The notes under the pieces are model-generated. The model saw only the letters and a list, made by a program, of their open reading frames with translations. It did not search any database and was not told the DNA's origin. Positions 11,200-21,680 of a stretch of DNA of 64,000 nucleotides are shown piece after piece; positions within the stretch are counted from its first letter, which is position 1, and each line of letters opens with the position of its first letter. Origin of the DNA: Skeletonema tropicum (taxonomy: Eukaryota > Bacillariophyta > Thalassiosirophyceae > Thalassiosirales > Thalassiosiraceae). A program made the position numbers and the translations under genes. The stretch is from the NCBI GenBank assembly GCA_037178625.1, contig CM074130.1:2170001-2234000 (forward strand). Reading direction: 5' to 3'.

Positions 11200-12820
11200 C
11201 GCCTAGAGTACTGCTTTATCTCTCCTCTTTTACTCGCACACGGTGCACCCTAGTTGATGATAATGGAGGATGAGAACCCTCCCGCCCAAATTTGTATGAG
11301 TTCCTACGCACGTATAAAACTATTTTTCTCAAATCAAAACAAAGCTTAGCTCTCTGCGGCTTTGAGCTCAGCTCGCTCTCATTCAGCTTTTCAGATCTGT
11401 ACCCCATTTGTTCACAGCACAAATATTCGCTGAGAACGAACATCCTGGCTAGGCTGACCCTGCACTTAGCCGCTTCTATTTTTGGCATTACTGAAAGCAA
11501 TGTCAATGTGCCTACTACTTTTGACAGCTCTCATTGCAAAGTTATCTTCGTTCAACACAAGGCTATCACCAAACCAAGCCAGTCGCATGCAATCTCAATC
11601 TGGGCTCTTTTACGTACGATTCCTGTTCATAGTGAGTTCCAAATTGCGACATTCTTGCTACAAGACAAAGAATGCACATTTCACTCAGACGAGGAAGAAC
11701 TGGCCAAGCCAGACACTCCTCTGTGGGGATTCATTCGGATGATCAATTCTCTATCTATTCAGAATCACTTGTCAATATCAAGTCTGCAAGAAACAAGAGC
11801 TATCCTTTACTCGTTCAGTCCTCATGCCAGTCATGGACAACGATAGCTTTGCACTCAAATCATCTACTTACGTGCATATCAACAAAAGCATCAGTGGAAG
11901 TGTTAGCAAAAAGCGCCTTCTCGAGCCTATTTTCAGCAAGCAAGGGAGATCATATCATCAAGAGCCAACTGGAAGCATTTACATCTGCAGCAATTGTATA
12001 TAAAGACAAGAATCTTTCAATCGAATGTCACCATTGGTCAACTAGCGAGAATGCGAGTCCAAATCCAGCCTCTATTGTATGTCAACAATCGTACCGTCAA
12101 AGGTCCAGAAGAAAATATCTTCACAGAAGGCTCAATCACCAAGTACTTCAGCGAATTCTCACGGCAACACAACCTGCCAAGTCTCGGCATAAATGTGCAC
12201 AATTCAATCCGCCTCAATTCATTATTGGCAGCGTTCAAAACGATACCTCCTTCAGCGAGTGTCACAACATTCGCATCAACAGAGTTCAATGCAATGCTAC
12301 ATTTGCTCAAAATGCAACAATCTTTCTTCAAACATCTCGATTCAATCATCAGCAAGCGAGGGAGCTCTGGTCGAAAATTCATGAGTCACATATCTCCAAA
12401 CCAGTTACGCAAACTACAAGGAAGCAAGTGCAAGTACAACAAATGTTTCAATTTCAATCATTCAAAATATCCTAACCAAGGGAGCCAGCGATACAATCTC
12501 ATTTTTGCTCTCAGTGGCAATCACTATCTTTACACTCAGACGATTTTTACCGGGGCATGTCAACCGCACCACACTCCCCCGCTTGCTCTTCAAGCGCACA
12601 AGCAACAGATTCTCTGATGGAACTCTCATCACATATTCTAAATACTACCAGATGCAGCTTTCTGTGCTCACAATGAAACACAGCATACTCTCAGCTCTCA
12701 TCAACACAAGCTTTTTATCTCTCAGTACTGCAAACAACAAATTGTAGCGCTCAAGTTAGCACAGAAACTTCACCACCAAGTTCCGTACCCGCGCCCGCGT
12801 ACTCGTCTTTAAGTACGATC
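11200..12820 (+). other. Decayed coding-like stretch, probably part of a retroelement
   Basis: Long overlapping plus-strand frames occur at 11292-11846, 11672-12475 and 11994-12617. No single frame stays protein-like throughout. Peptide-like segments jump between frames (for example M-D-N-D-S-F-A-L-K-S-S-T near 11833, then N-L-P-S-L-G-I-N-V-H-N-S in another frame near 12170). A Lys-Cys-Lys-Tyr-Asn-Lys-Cys stretch near 12425 is the only Cys-bearing feature. Since the reverse-transcriptase-like remnant follows directly, I read this as the eroded upstream part of the same element. Confidence 0.35.
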
Positions 12821-12841
12821 TAAGCTAATGAAAGATCAGCC

Positions 12842-13432
12842 TTGTGCACGAGGGAGTGTGAGAATATTCAGTTGGCGGACTTTTCCACTTTCGTCTTCAT
12901 CATTCTTCAGCTTTCGTCTAAAATAGGCTCACAATTTGTCTATGAATCAGTTTCTTTCAATAGCCACTCATGTGGCTATAGGCAATGTCACATACAAATC
13001 ACCTACCTCCCAATAGCTAGAGCTGCTAGCTGGCACCCTCTGGGGGTGCTCACTGGCCTTATTATGGGAGGCGTTCTTCGTATCCTTCAGCTTTGCTCCG
13101 ACAGAGACGACGCCGATGGCCATATCTTCAACTTCTACCATCGACTAATCAGCAGAGGTCACCAACCAGCCAACCTCCTGCCTCTCTTCGACAAAGCCAT
13201 TACTAATGCTGAAGTATACATCGCCAACTACTCCACGACAGCTTCGAAGTCCAAGCCTACGGTCAAAGGAAAGATAGACTCGATCTTTTTTCATATTCCT
13301 TATACCATCAGCAGGACCCCCGTGCAAGACATTGACAAGAATTGTGGCAAAAACACATGGTACAACCGATGGGCAAATCATCTATCACTAGTATCCAATG
13401 TGAGAAAGCCGCTTTCCCCACGGACAAGATGA
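12842..13432 (+). pseudogene. Reverse-transcriptase-type element remnant (C-terminal region)
   Basis: The frame contains W-H-P-L-G-V-L-T-G, then G-G-V-L-R-I-L-Q-L-C-S, then R-G-H-Q-P-A-N-L-L-P-L-F. The spacing H-P...G...R...C-S...R-G matches the segment that follows the reverse transcriptase domain in Penelope-like and related elements. Downstream, F-F-H-I-P-Y and Y-N-R-W...S-N-V-R-K-P-L fit the next conserved blocks of such proteins. There is no ATG start, the catalytic Tyr-x-Asp-Asp region is absent, and the frame ends early, so it is a fossil. The family assignment rests on motif spacing only. Confidence 0.55.
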
Positions 13433-13572
13433 CAGTTTTTGTTTTTCAGCCGCCACCTTAACTTAACATTAACATTGGGAATCTCCTATCCTACCGTAAG
13501 TTAGACAGGTTTAAGGGGAGTAAGTATCATCATTTCTTCCTGACTACCCAAAAGCCAAACCCTCCTCCCCTT

Positions 13573-13624
13573 CTTTTCCACCGGGAGGATCCAAAGTAGC
13601 TTTTGGATCCCCCCGATGGAAAAG
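13573..13624. repeat. 23-bp near-perfect hairpin
   Basis: The arm CTTTTCCACCGGGAGGATCC (13573 on) pairs with the complementary arm ending at 13624, with two or three mismatches and a 6-nt loop (GTAGCT). It could be a small-RNA-type foldback, a terminator-like structure or a transposon relic. No adjacent gene is clear. Confidence 0.6.
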
Positions 13625-14091
13625 ATATGTCTTGTACGCTGGCCAACGTCACGCCCACAAACTTACGGCCTTTTAGGAAAATGATAGTTGCCTTTCTCAA
13701 TTTTGAGACTTATTGATTCCAATTTCTTGTGGCCTGTCTCCACACAATAGTAGAGCCGCTGATGAAGGTGGCTAATAAGCTCAACCGACACTCGTAGTTA
13801 ATGAATCATAAAGAGTTCTGTTACATTGCTTACTACCATCATCGGGATAAACTCCTAGCTTGTAATAAGGACTTCGTGGCTTATTGCACTAAAGACTAAA
13901 GATATTTCTTTTCACACTGATAAGAGTGAGAAGTCCGATTCGAGTGCCTCATGGAAGCCGTACAAGAAATCATTCCGTTCTCAAGAGAACATCGAAGATG
14001 GCAACACTTGAGGCATTAAGCGTTCGATGACGACTACAGTACAGTGAAGACGACTACGACTCAACTGAAGACAGTTGTCGTTAACTATTGC

Positions 14092-14126
14092 GTACCAGTC
14101 TAAAACTAGTCTGTTCCTTAAGTTTC
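14092..14126 (+). repeat. Left arm of a 35-bp inverted repeat
   Basis: This arm begins GTACCAGTCTAAAACTAGT and matches the reverse complement of 21195-21229 at 34 of 35 positions. A partial tandem copy (GTCTGTTCCTTAAG) follows immediately. The two arms are 7.1 kb apart and bracket the poorly coding region. No matching target duplication is seen outside the arms. Confidence 0.75.
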
Positions 14127-14539
14127 GAGTCTGTTCCTTAAGATACCCTGAATTTTCTTTTTGCTTGTTTCGGACACCCTAGTGACCGATTTGAGTGAAT
14201 CCAAGCCAGAGGGAGTCGGCGAGGACACTGTAGAGGAGGTTGCTATGCTTGGTGTCGGCCTCCGAGGCGGTATAGGAGCAGATCGAACGCTGTAATGTCA
14301 ACAATGCTGAATTGCTGTGTTTTGAGGTGCGATTTCCGTTTCAGGGAATCTTTTTGCTCGTACATACCTTGAGATATGTGGTACGGTATAATAAATGACG
14401 CCGGCGCAATCGCACACACTGCATTATCATTGATGATGAAATTAATGTCAATCGCATCCATAAAGGCAGCGCCTAAATAATTAATGATAACATCTCTAGA
14501 TAACTCAGCGGCTCTTCCTTTGCGGCGAATTATTTGACG

Positions 14540-15046
14540 ATGCCGACAGGAGTTCCACGCCGTCGCGGTGCTCTCCCGCACGCCGAAGGGGAACGGCCGT
14601 TAGATGCTGGTGGACGCAAGCGCCGTCATAAAGATGATAGCAATAGTAATAATGACAGTCGGCAGCCAAAATCTAGGCGGCAGAAGAAGAATCAACATGA
14701 ATCTGCTGCACCTCCGCCTCCGTCCCAAAAATTGACACCGGAGATGAAGGCACTACAAGATTCAATCACGAACGCTGAGCTGAAGACATGGATTGGTGTG
14801 AGATGGAAGAAAGGAGACGCCTCCATCCCGACGAAGAAGCAGCCTCTAAAGGATATGAAGGATATCACGGCCTACCGGGAACCGATGTTTGAGTTGAAAG
14901 AGATGATGGTGGCACGGAAGCACTTCTCTTCTTTGGAGGAAGCAGAAGAGTTTGTGACGCAATATGAAGACGAGTTGGAAGCTGGATCAGAAGCCGGATC
15001 ATCTGACGAAGAAGAAGACGAAGAGATCGACATTGTAGGAGTTTGA
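14540..15046 (+). CDS. Uncharacterised charged, probably nuclear protein
   Basis: 168 residues from the ATG at 14540. Residues 1-65 are basic and disordered, with K-R-R-H-K and K-S-R-R-Q-K-K-N clusters that look like nuclear localisation signals. Residues 70-145 form a more ordered segment (L-T-P-E-M-K-A-L-Q-D-S-I-T, W-I-G-V-R-W-K-K, R-K-H-F-S-S-L-E-E-A-E-E-F-V). The last 25 residues are highly acidic. I know no matching family. It is the best-looking frame between the arms of the 7.1-kb inverted repeat, so it may belong to a mobile element. Confidence 0.5.
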   Translation: MPTGVPRRRGALPHAEGERPLDAGGRKRRHKDDSNSNNDSRQPKSRRQKKNQHESAAPPPPSQKLTPEMKALQDSITNAELKTWIGVRWKKGDASIPTKKQPLKDMKDITAYREPMFELKEMMVARKHFSSLEEAEEFVTQYEDELEAGSEAGSSDEEEDEEIDIVGV

Positions 15047-18000
15047 ATTGTCTAATTAGTTGGCCATCACATAGGCACATTACTAATTATAGACACAACC
15101 TATCACAATCTGTCGTCTTCACTTGATCAACCACCTATAACACTCCTCATAGTCGACTCCACCACCATTCCCACTTATCTCCCGTCCCACTTGTGTATAA
15201 TAAGATATATACAAGCATGATAAATAATAAACTACCACGGTATCGTCGTTGTTTTTTTGCCTCGAAACATTTTATAGTCATGATGGATCTTTTCACTAAC
15301 GTGAAGCAATAGAGTCTACAGACTGCAGACACAAGTAAGATTTTCTCCAATCCATGACTCTCCCCCCAAGAAATCTCCAAACATTTGTCTCCCTCTAGAG
15401 AGTTATCACACGTTGGATGAAACTCTCAAATCGTTTGAAGAATCTTTTATTGATCGGTGCAGTGGCGTTACCTCATTCTTGGATGATAACTGCTGCTGCT
15501 TCAATATTAGTTTTGATCCGCCCCTCCCGGGTTAAGTCATTATTTACGTCACATCAAATTATCTTCCAAATAACGGTTGGCGAAACATCCCAACCGCACC
15601 CATTCTTTTCTATGACCATAATAACGCTTTCTAAGACGGGATTGGAGCCTTGAGACAAGTACCAGTGCCCGATATGCACTATATTGTCATGAAGACGAAG
15701 TATGTATTTTTGACCCACGGTCATTTCAGAGTGTACTGAGAGTCATTGGCGACTCCGCCAAGCCCAAAATTCATCTCAGAGCATGGCAAGGGAGTGGATA
15801 GGACGGGGCGCAGTGATTTATTGGCATGGACCCATGCGTATTACTGTGAGGGAGGTCAAAGAGGCGACGAATGAACATGTTGCGGTTGTGAAATGGAAAT
15901 GAAAAGATACCCTGAATTTTTGGATTGAATTAGATCTCAGATATCGCTAACATCTGCATTTTATGAAATGGTGCGCGCGGCGATTTGTGACTGCATGTTG
16001 TGTGTGGTGTGTAGTGCGGCGCGGGCCCTCGGGGCGATCGTCACATTAGTAAAGAGGGTCCGCCAGTAGTAAGGATTGAACGGACAAGCAGAAAACATCT
16101 AAGAAGCGAGCGGCTTTCAAAGAAGAACGACGCCAGATGCAGAAAGATTTGTATTCAAATGACGGAGTGAGAAAGGCGTACCAAACCAAAGTGAAAAGTA
16201 GCTGGAGTTGCGAGGTCACTCTTTGCTTTATCAACACGCAGGTGCGATGACAACACTGAACATTTGAATGGGAGATAGACGCTTGGAATTTGGTTAGTAA
16301 GGAGGACCCGATCAAGACTCCACAACGCATTTTCCAAGCAGCTTATTAAATTTTTAAAGTTTGGTGAACGTCTTTGAGAGTCAACGTTCACGGGTTTTGT
16401 ATGTCTTTTTCCCCCTCCCACCCTCACAACTCTCATACGATGATGCGGATGGTGGGTTGGAGTGTATAATATTGTTGTCGCACATGGTGCGTATTGGTCC
16501 GGGGGGGTTCCTGACGCGTAGGACCCCTCCAGCAGCTCTTCTCTGCTCGATTTCGATCGGCATGGGCAGGGGACGTCTACTCTACGGATATTATTATTTT
16601 CCGGGGGGGTAGGTTGGTGAAGGACGTGAACGCCTTCTAGCAATTTGCTATGCTGGGGGTGTTCCACCATCAACTTTTGCTGATGGGGGACGGATGATGG
16701 ATGTGTATCGATCGATGTGTGGTAGAAGACGGACGTGTTCTTCAATCAGTCAAATACGTATTTCATAATTTTGGTGGAGACCAGATGCCGCTAGGGGGGC
16801 ATCGTCTGTGGAAGTTCCCCATCGAGCTGGAGTGTTAGTCATTGGTGGATGGTTCTCTAGCCAAGCTGAATATTAGGTACAGCTTGTATCGGACTATCCT
16901 TTGTGGAAGATATGCTGAGATATCTTTTACTGATGAGGGGACGGGATGATGGATGTTGTATCGATGGGAGACCGAGGCTCTGTCCTTCCTACTGGGACCA
17001 TCGGTGCCACATGTGCTGCTACGCATGCTACCCTTCCAATACGTCTTATGCATATGCCAACGAGTTCTTCAGCAGTTGCCCTACCAATCTGTCCTCCACG
17101 GAAGCAACAACCCGGTCACATAGTGAGAGGGTTGCCTACGCCTGCTTACCTATCTTCGGGGGAAGATGCTGCTGACGGACATGTGCATACTACACAGTTA
17201 CTTGCTGCTTCTTTGATACAAGTCTACCATGTGCTTTCGTATACAAGATGATGAAAGGTCCATCTTCTTCGGGGTCTCACTACCGCCCTAAAGCTAGTAG
17301 CGGGCCTTCTTCTTGTGTATGGAACTGATTATTGCGATGAATCTCCGATGACATCATGCGGTTTGGAACTGCATGGTTTATCTAGAACGGAGATAGCACT
17401 ATCTCAACGATCAACGGGAGCAATGTATGAGTGTATGACAGCCGAGGTTAGGTGTTAGTTGGGATACCGGGGGGGAGTCACCTGCGGTGTTTGGGTGACG
17501 CAATAAGATCCTCGTCAGTAGTTGATTAGACGTCTTATTCTGGGATGTCCATAAACTACTGTTATTCGGAACATATTGGGACCAGTCCTGTTTTGAGTTG
17601 ACATCTTAGGAAACAGTGGATGCTGACGATTACTCTTATGGGGACGGCAGACCTGGACGGAAGCTCTTGCACAATGGAGAAGCTTGTGGACGACTGACTA
17701 AATGCCGAAGCTACTATGGTCTCTTGGTGTCAGTGGTGAGGTAGGGCAGGTACTCAGTCAAGTATTCCGCTACATCTCCAGTGATCGCATGCTGTTTGGA
17801 ACAGCGATATGTTGTGCATGCTGCGACGCGATGAGGAAGCGAAGGCTGACACACAGCTTGGAGTTGTGTGTCATGACTTGCTACGGAGTTTCGTTTGCTT
17901 CAAAAGCCAGCGGTAGACTCAAGGTGTGCACTCGGGCGATACACTCCACCACACTCCTTTCATTTGCGATACACTCCACCACACTCCTTTCATTTGTAAC

Positions 18001-18852
18001 CTTTCCTCTGCTACCACATTGTGTGGCATGACTTGCTACGGAAATGCATCCTCTTCTAATGCCATCTACAAGAGATACAACTCCATCCACGCTTGCTTCA
18101 TCTGCAACCTCCCAGCGGCGGCACTGTGAGGTATGCTATTGTGGAGAGACGCCCATAACAATTGTCGGTGGTGGATGCTAGTTCAGTTGAAGGTGTGCCC
18201 TATGAAATCGGATGACATCGGACATCCCCAGGGCTTGCCTGTTTGGATCGCTTCGTGACTCCCTCCGTCCATGTGTGTGGATGACATACGCTGTTCTGTA
18301 ATTCTTTCGTCGGCGCCCTCAAGAGTGACAGAAGAACGCAGGTCTGTAGTTAGGTTTGGCGGGAGGAGGGTTTGATCATATTCACATATTTCAGCGCGTG
18401 TGGCTACGCAGGCAGGATAGATGGGAAGATAGGAGATGGGCATATCCCAGCAGTCGGTAGTGTTCACCCACTACTAATGCTGAGGAGCCAAGTACCGAAG
18501 GAGCGAGCGGGGCGGCACATGTGGCTTCTTTCATGACACTGCGCCATGCGTCTGTCAAACTACGTAGCCACTCTGATACAATTTGTTTTCCGGGGGGGGG
18601 GGTGTGATTATGACGAAAGGAGAATGCCATGCTTCCAGTTGTTAATGAGGAATGATCCAGTCTACACTACCCACATCTTCCTCCTTCACGGGGATGTACG
18701 GTTCGTCACGTCGTGACAGTTAGAAACATTGCTGTCCAGATAAACGTCCTTGGGCGGGGCGGCGGGTTCGGGCACTACTTCGGGAGGAAGGAAGATTAAG
18801 GCAGCGTGAACAAATCAGGATGGGATGTTGTGTTCTGCCGTGATTCGATGAC
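15047..18852. other. Long stretch without a supportable gene
   Basis: Only short, unrelated frames occur. Poly-G runs appear at about 16500, 16605, 17470 and 18592, and the sequence is unusually G- and T-rich on the plus strand from 16340 to 18650. A peptide-like segment (W-I-G-R-G-A-V-I-Y-W-H-G-P) occurs near 15795 and another (G-S-V-L-P-T-G-T-I-G-A-T) near 16977, each short and closed by stops. The word AGATACCCTGAA occurs at about 14131, 15905 and 21186. I read the stretch as decayed mobile DNA, but the family is not identifiable. Confidence 0.4.
17936..17995. repeat. Two tandem copies of a 30-bp unit
   Basis: The unit GCGATACACTCCACCACACT... is repeated exactly twice in tandem at 17936-17965 and 17966-17995. 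Confidence 0.85.
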
Positions 18853-18855
18853 TTG

Positions 18856-20493
18856 ATGGGACGCCTGGAAGAGTTGAGGCAGAGATTCAAGTCCAATGCT
18901 AGTCAAAACAATCTTTGCGGCAGCTTGGATGACGGACTACAACGGAGTATTCAGGGAGTTTTTGGAGTCGGCGAGGCAAGGGACCGGCCTATCCTGCAAG
19001 ATGGATATGGAAGATTACAGCTTAAGGGTGTCTATGGGGGGAGGAACTACGATGCAGGCACACAAAAACTAGGTACCCACAGCGACCTTCTAGCTTTTAT
19101 CGACAGAAGAAGGAAATAGGAAGAAGCAACAAAAAAGATGTTGTCGACAACAACAAGAACGAGCATGATATACCTCTTCTGCAGACAAAGCAAGGCGATT
19201 GCATCTCTCCCGCTCATGTTAGATGCACTAACTTTGAGCAGGCAGAAGCATTTGATGCATCATGCAAATCATGGAGATCATGCGATAATAATAATGATTA
19301 TGACGATGTCGAGCAGGCGAGTTCTTTGTTAAAGTTAAAGCAATCATCAAAAAATTATGACATCGAACAGCAGTGCCCTAAAGAGAGCAATGGTAGTGCC
19401 GCAACTCCAGTGAATACTCATCATCCGTCTGAAACGGACATACCAGCGTCTACTCCTTCTGGTGAGGAGTCAGCAGTTGACCCAACTAATCTTCCGGCGT
19501 TGCTGTATCATGCTGGGGAACAACCTGCTACTGTTCGCGCATATCGCCGCTGCTCAGAAGATCACAGTCTTGTGGGCCGCCAAACCATTCGCGATCATTT
19601 ATATGATTCTCTGTCTACCAGTAGACTTCCGCGCAGCTGTCTCGACCGCCTGTTTCATGAGTCTTCTGGTTCTACCGTGAAGGATTATCCGTGTCGTAAT
19701 GCTACTTCGGTTGCTAGACTGTCAGGAGAACGTGATAATGATGGCACCAATATGGGTGTTGGTAATGTTGATAACGCCCCCTTGGAAGCAGACGATGCTG
19801 GTGTATTTCGTAGCAATAATGGCAATGCAGCTCGGCCAGTTGGAGTTGGAGAAATTCCACAGAACACAAAAGCGTCTGGAACTATTGGATCTATGTTGGG
19901 AGAGCTGTCGGAAAAGGTCATTCCAGTTCCAGTTGTGACACCTGTAAAAGATACAACATCGTCCATTGCTAGACAAGGTGAGTTATTATACTTGTACGAG
20001 TGTCACTGGTACGGTGTACGATTCTGAAAATAAATTTGTCCTCACGACAAAAATATTTTGAGGTCCGATACTTCACTTCATCGCTGACATTTTTGGTCTT
20101 TTCCCAATGTTACTTCCAGCTCCGAATATATCGTTAAAACATATAATATTCTTTGTGACAACCTGGCTTCAAAAAGTCCTATGTGTCAAGCAAGTCCGAC
20201 ACAAAGGCATACCTCTGAAGGAGATCAAGAAGCAAAGTATGGTCGCTGAACAAAATTTGGTAGACGGTCATCGCGAGACGAAGCTTCGTTTCATTCCGAA
20301 ACATAAATCACAGGAACTTGATGACATAATCGTGTTAGTGACACTTGGCAACATAATGGACTTACAGAAACACTCCTTAGACAGTCCTGTTTGCCACACC
20401 ATTTGCGACAGCTTGGTCAGTTCAGGTATATCATCCCTGGAGAGAAGTTCTTTTCCAATGCAATATTCACAACTTGCATGGAAAATACTTTAA
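18856..20493 (+). CDS. Unknown spliced gene (exon structure partly unresolved)
   Basis: The frame open from 19026 to 19977 ends at a consensus donor (CAAG/GTGAGT). The next exon begins at 20120 after TTACTTCCAG, and joining them across a 142-bp intron keeps the frame. The second exon ends with a stop at 20493. The first exon frame has no usable ATG. A 87-codon frame starting MGRLEELRQRF at 18856 lies just upstream in another frame and may be exon 1, but I cannot place that junction. The protein is Ser/Asn/Asp-rich with a Cys-bearing section (C-I-S-P-A-H-V-R-C-T-N-F) and no recognised domain. A 68-codon frame at 20609-20815 ending beside a CAG/GTAAAC site might be a further exon. It lies inside the 7.1-kb inverted repeat and could be part of an element. 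Confidence 0.4.
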
Positions 20494-20510
20494 AATTTCT
20501 GTTATATTAT

Positions 20511-20535
20511 TAAATTTGTCTTGAAGACAAATTTA
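20511..20535. repeat. 25-bp palindrome
   Basis: TAAATTTGTCTT, one central base, then AAGACAAATTTA: 12-bp perfect arms. It lies 18 bp after the stop of the preceding unknown gene, where it could help end or process the transcript. A related imperfect hairpin (AAATTTGTC...GACAAAAAT) lies inside the intron near 20031. Confidence 0.7.
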
Positions 20536-21194
20536 TTTTCAATCGCGGCAACATGACAAATTAACGACAATCAATAAAGGATACAACAAAGGGAGAATAT
20601 TTCTCGTGATGAAGAAACATGTCACCTATAATGACAATGTACCTGTATTTCTTTCTGCAAATGACGGTATCCTCGACAGATATAGCCAATCAATTTCTGT
20701 AAAAAGCACCTTTAAGCCAGGTACTTCTCGCTTTCTACGTAGGAACAAGTACAAATCCTACAGCGGTATGGTCTACAGAGCCTCTACGTGTCCAGCAGGT
20801 AAACTTTCTCACTAAATAGCTACTATACTGATTCCTACCAAGATCCCTGTAGAAAAAAGTTTGGAAAAAATGGAGAATTTGTGACCATAAGGGGTTGGGC
20901 ACCTCCCGGCCCCGTTATCGACACTTCACTGCGCTTGTTTCGACCCGGGGCCCCGAGGGCCGATCACGTAAAAAGATGAATATTAGCGATAAAGGAACAG
21001 ACTGATTCGGGGTCTAAAAGCGTCCAAATCAATCAATATTACATTCTTTGAGTGCTTCGATCTCAGTCAATACCCGACCAATCATAGTGATAATTGGACG
21101 TACACGAATGAGCATTACCTCAGCCGCAGTCAGCTTCAATGGGCGGCTTAATCGGCTGGAAAATGACCGAGATCGAAGAGTGCAAAGATACCCT

Positions 21195-21229
21195 GAAACT
21201 TAAGGAACAAACTAGTTTTAGACTGGTAC
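21195..21229 (-). repeat. Right arm of the 35-bp inverted repeat
   Basis: Reverse complement of 14092-14126 with one mismatch. Directly to its left stands AGATACCCT, also found near 14131 and 15905. Confidence 0.75.
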
Positions 21230-21500
21230 TACCTGCTCGATTTCTGTATGGGTACTTACCTAAGGGTAACTACCTTCTGGGTACTCCTAATCAGGTACAA
21301 AAGAGCTCAAAATACCCGTAAAATAGCGAAATTTACCCCTGAAATGACCAAAATTCTTCAGAAAAGTACCCATTCAAGGACCTAACTCGTACCTAACTGG
21401 GTCACCTAGGTAATGGGTACGTAACCAAGTAATACGTACCCAGTCAAAAATACGGATGGGTACTACCCAATACGTAGGTACCTACTTACGTATTTTCGGA
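21227..21500. repeat. GTAC-rich degenerate repeat segment
   Basis: About ten GTAC tetramers, mostly within GGGTAC or GTACCC words on either strand, occur in about 270 bp, against about one expected by chance. Inverted-looking pairs (GGGTACTACCC, GGTACTACC, GGTACC) lie near both edges, but no clean terminal repeat or target duplication can be drawn. It ends about 180 bp upstream of the GlnRS start and may be a small decayed foldback element that now forms promoter sequence. Confidence 0.45.
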
Positions 21501-21680
21501 GTAGATACAACCCTGCTTCTAACAAATCGTTTTGGCGGGAAAATGAAAGGACACCCATCTTGTCCATGGCTGACGCATCCATCATCATCTTCACGATTCA
21601 CGATGCCAGCCATGTTGGATGTTGGCCGATTGCTAGCATTTTTGAATCGATCGTCATCGACAGAAAAGAACACTACCACC

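Noticed and set aside
16155..16745. 196-codon minus-strand frame
   Set aside because: Composition is His/Pro/Ser-rich without any domain-like block. It crosses poly-G tracts and overlaps equally long frames on the other strand.
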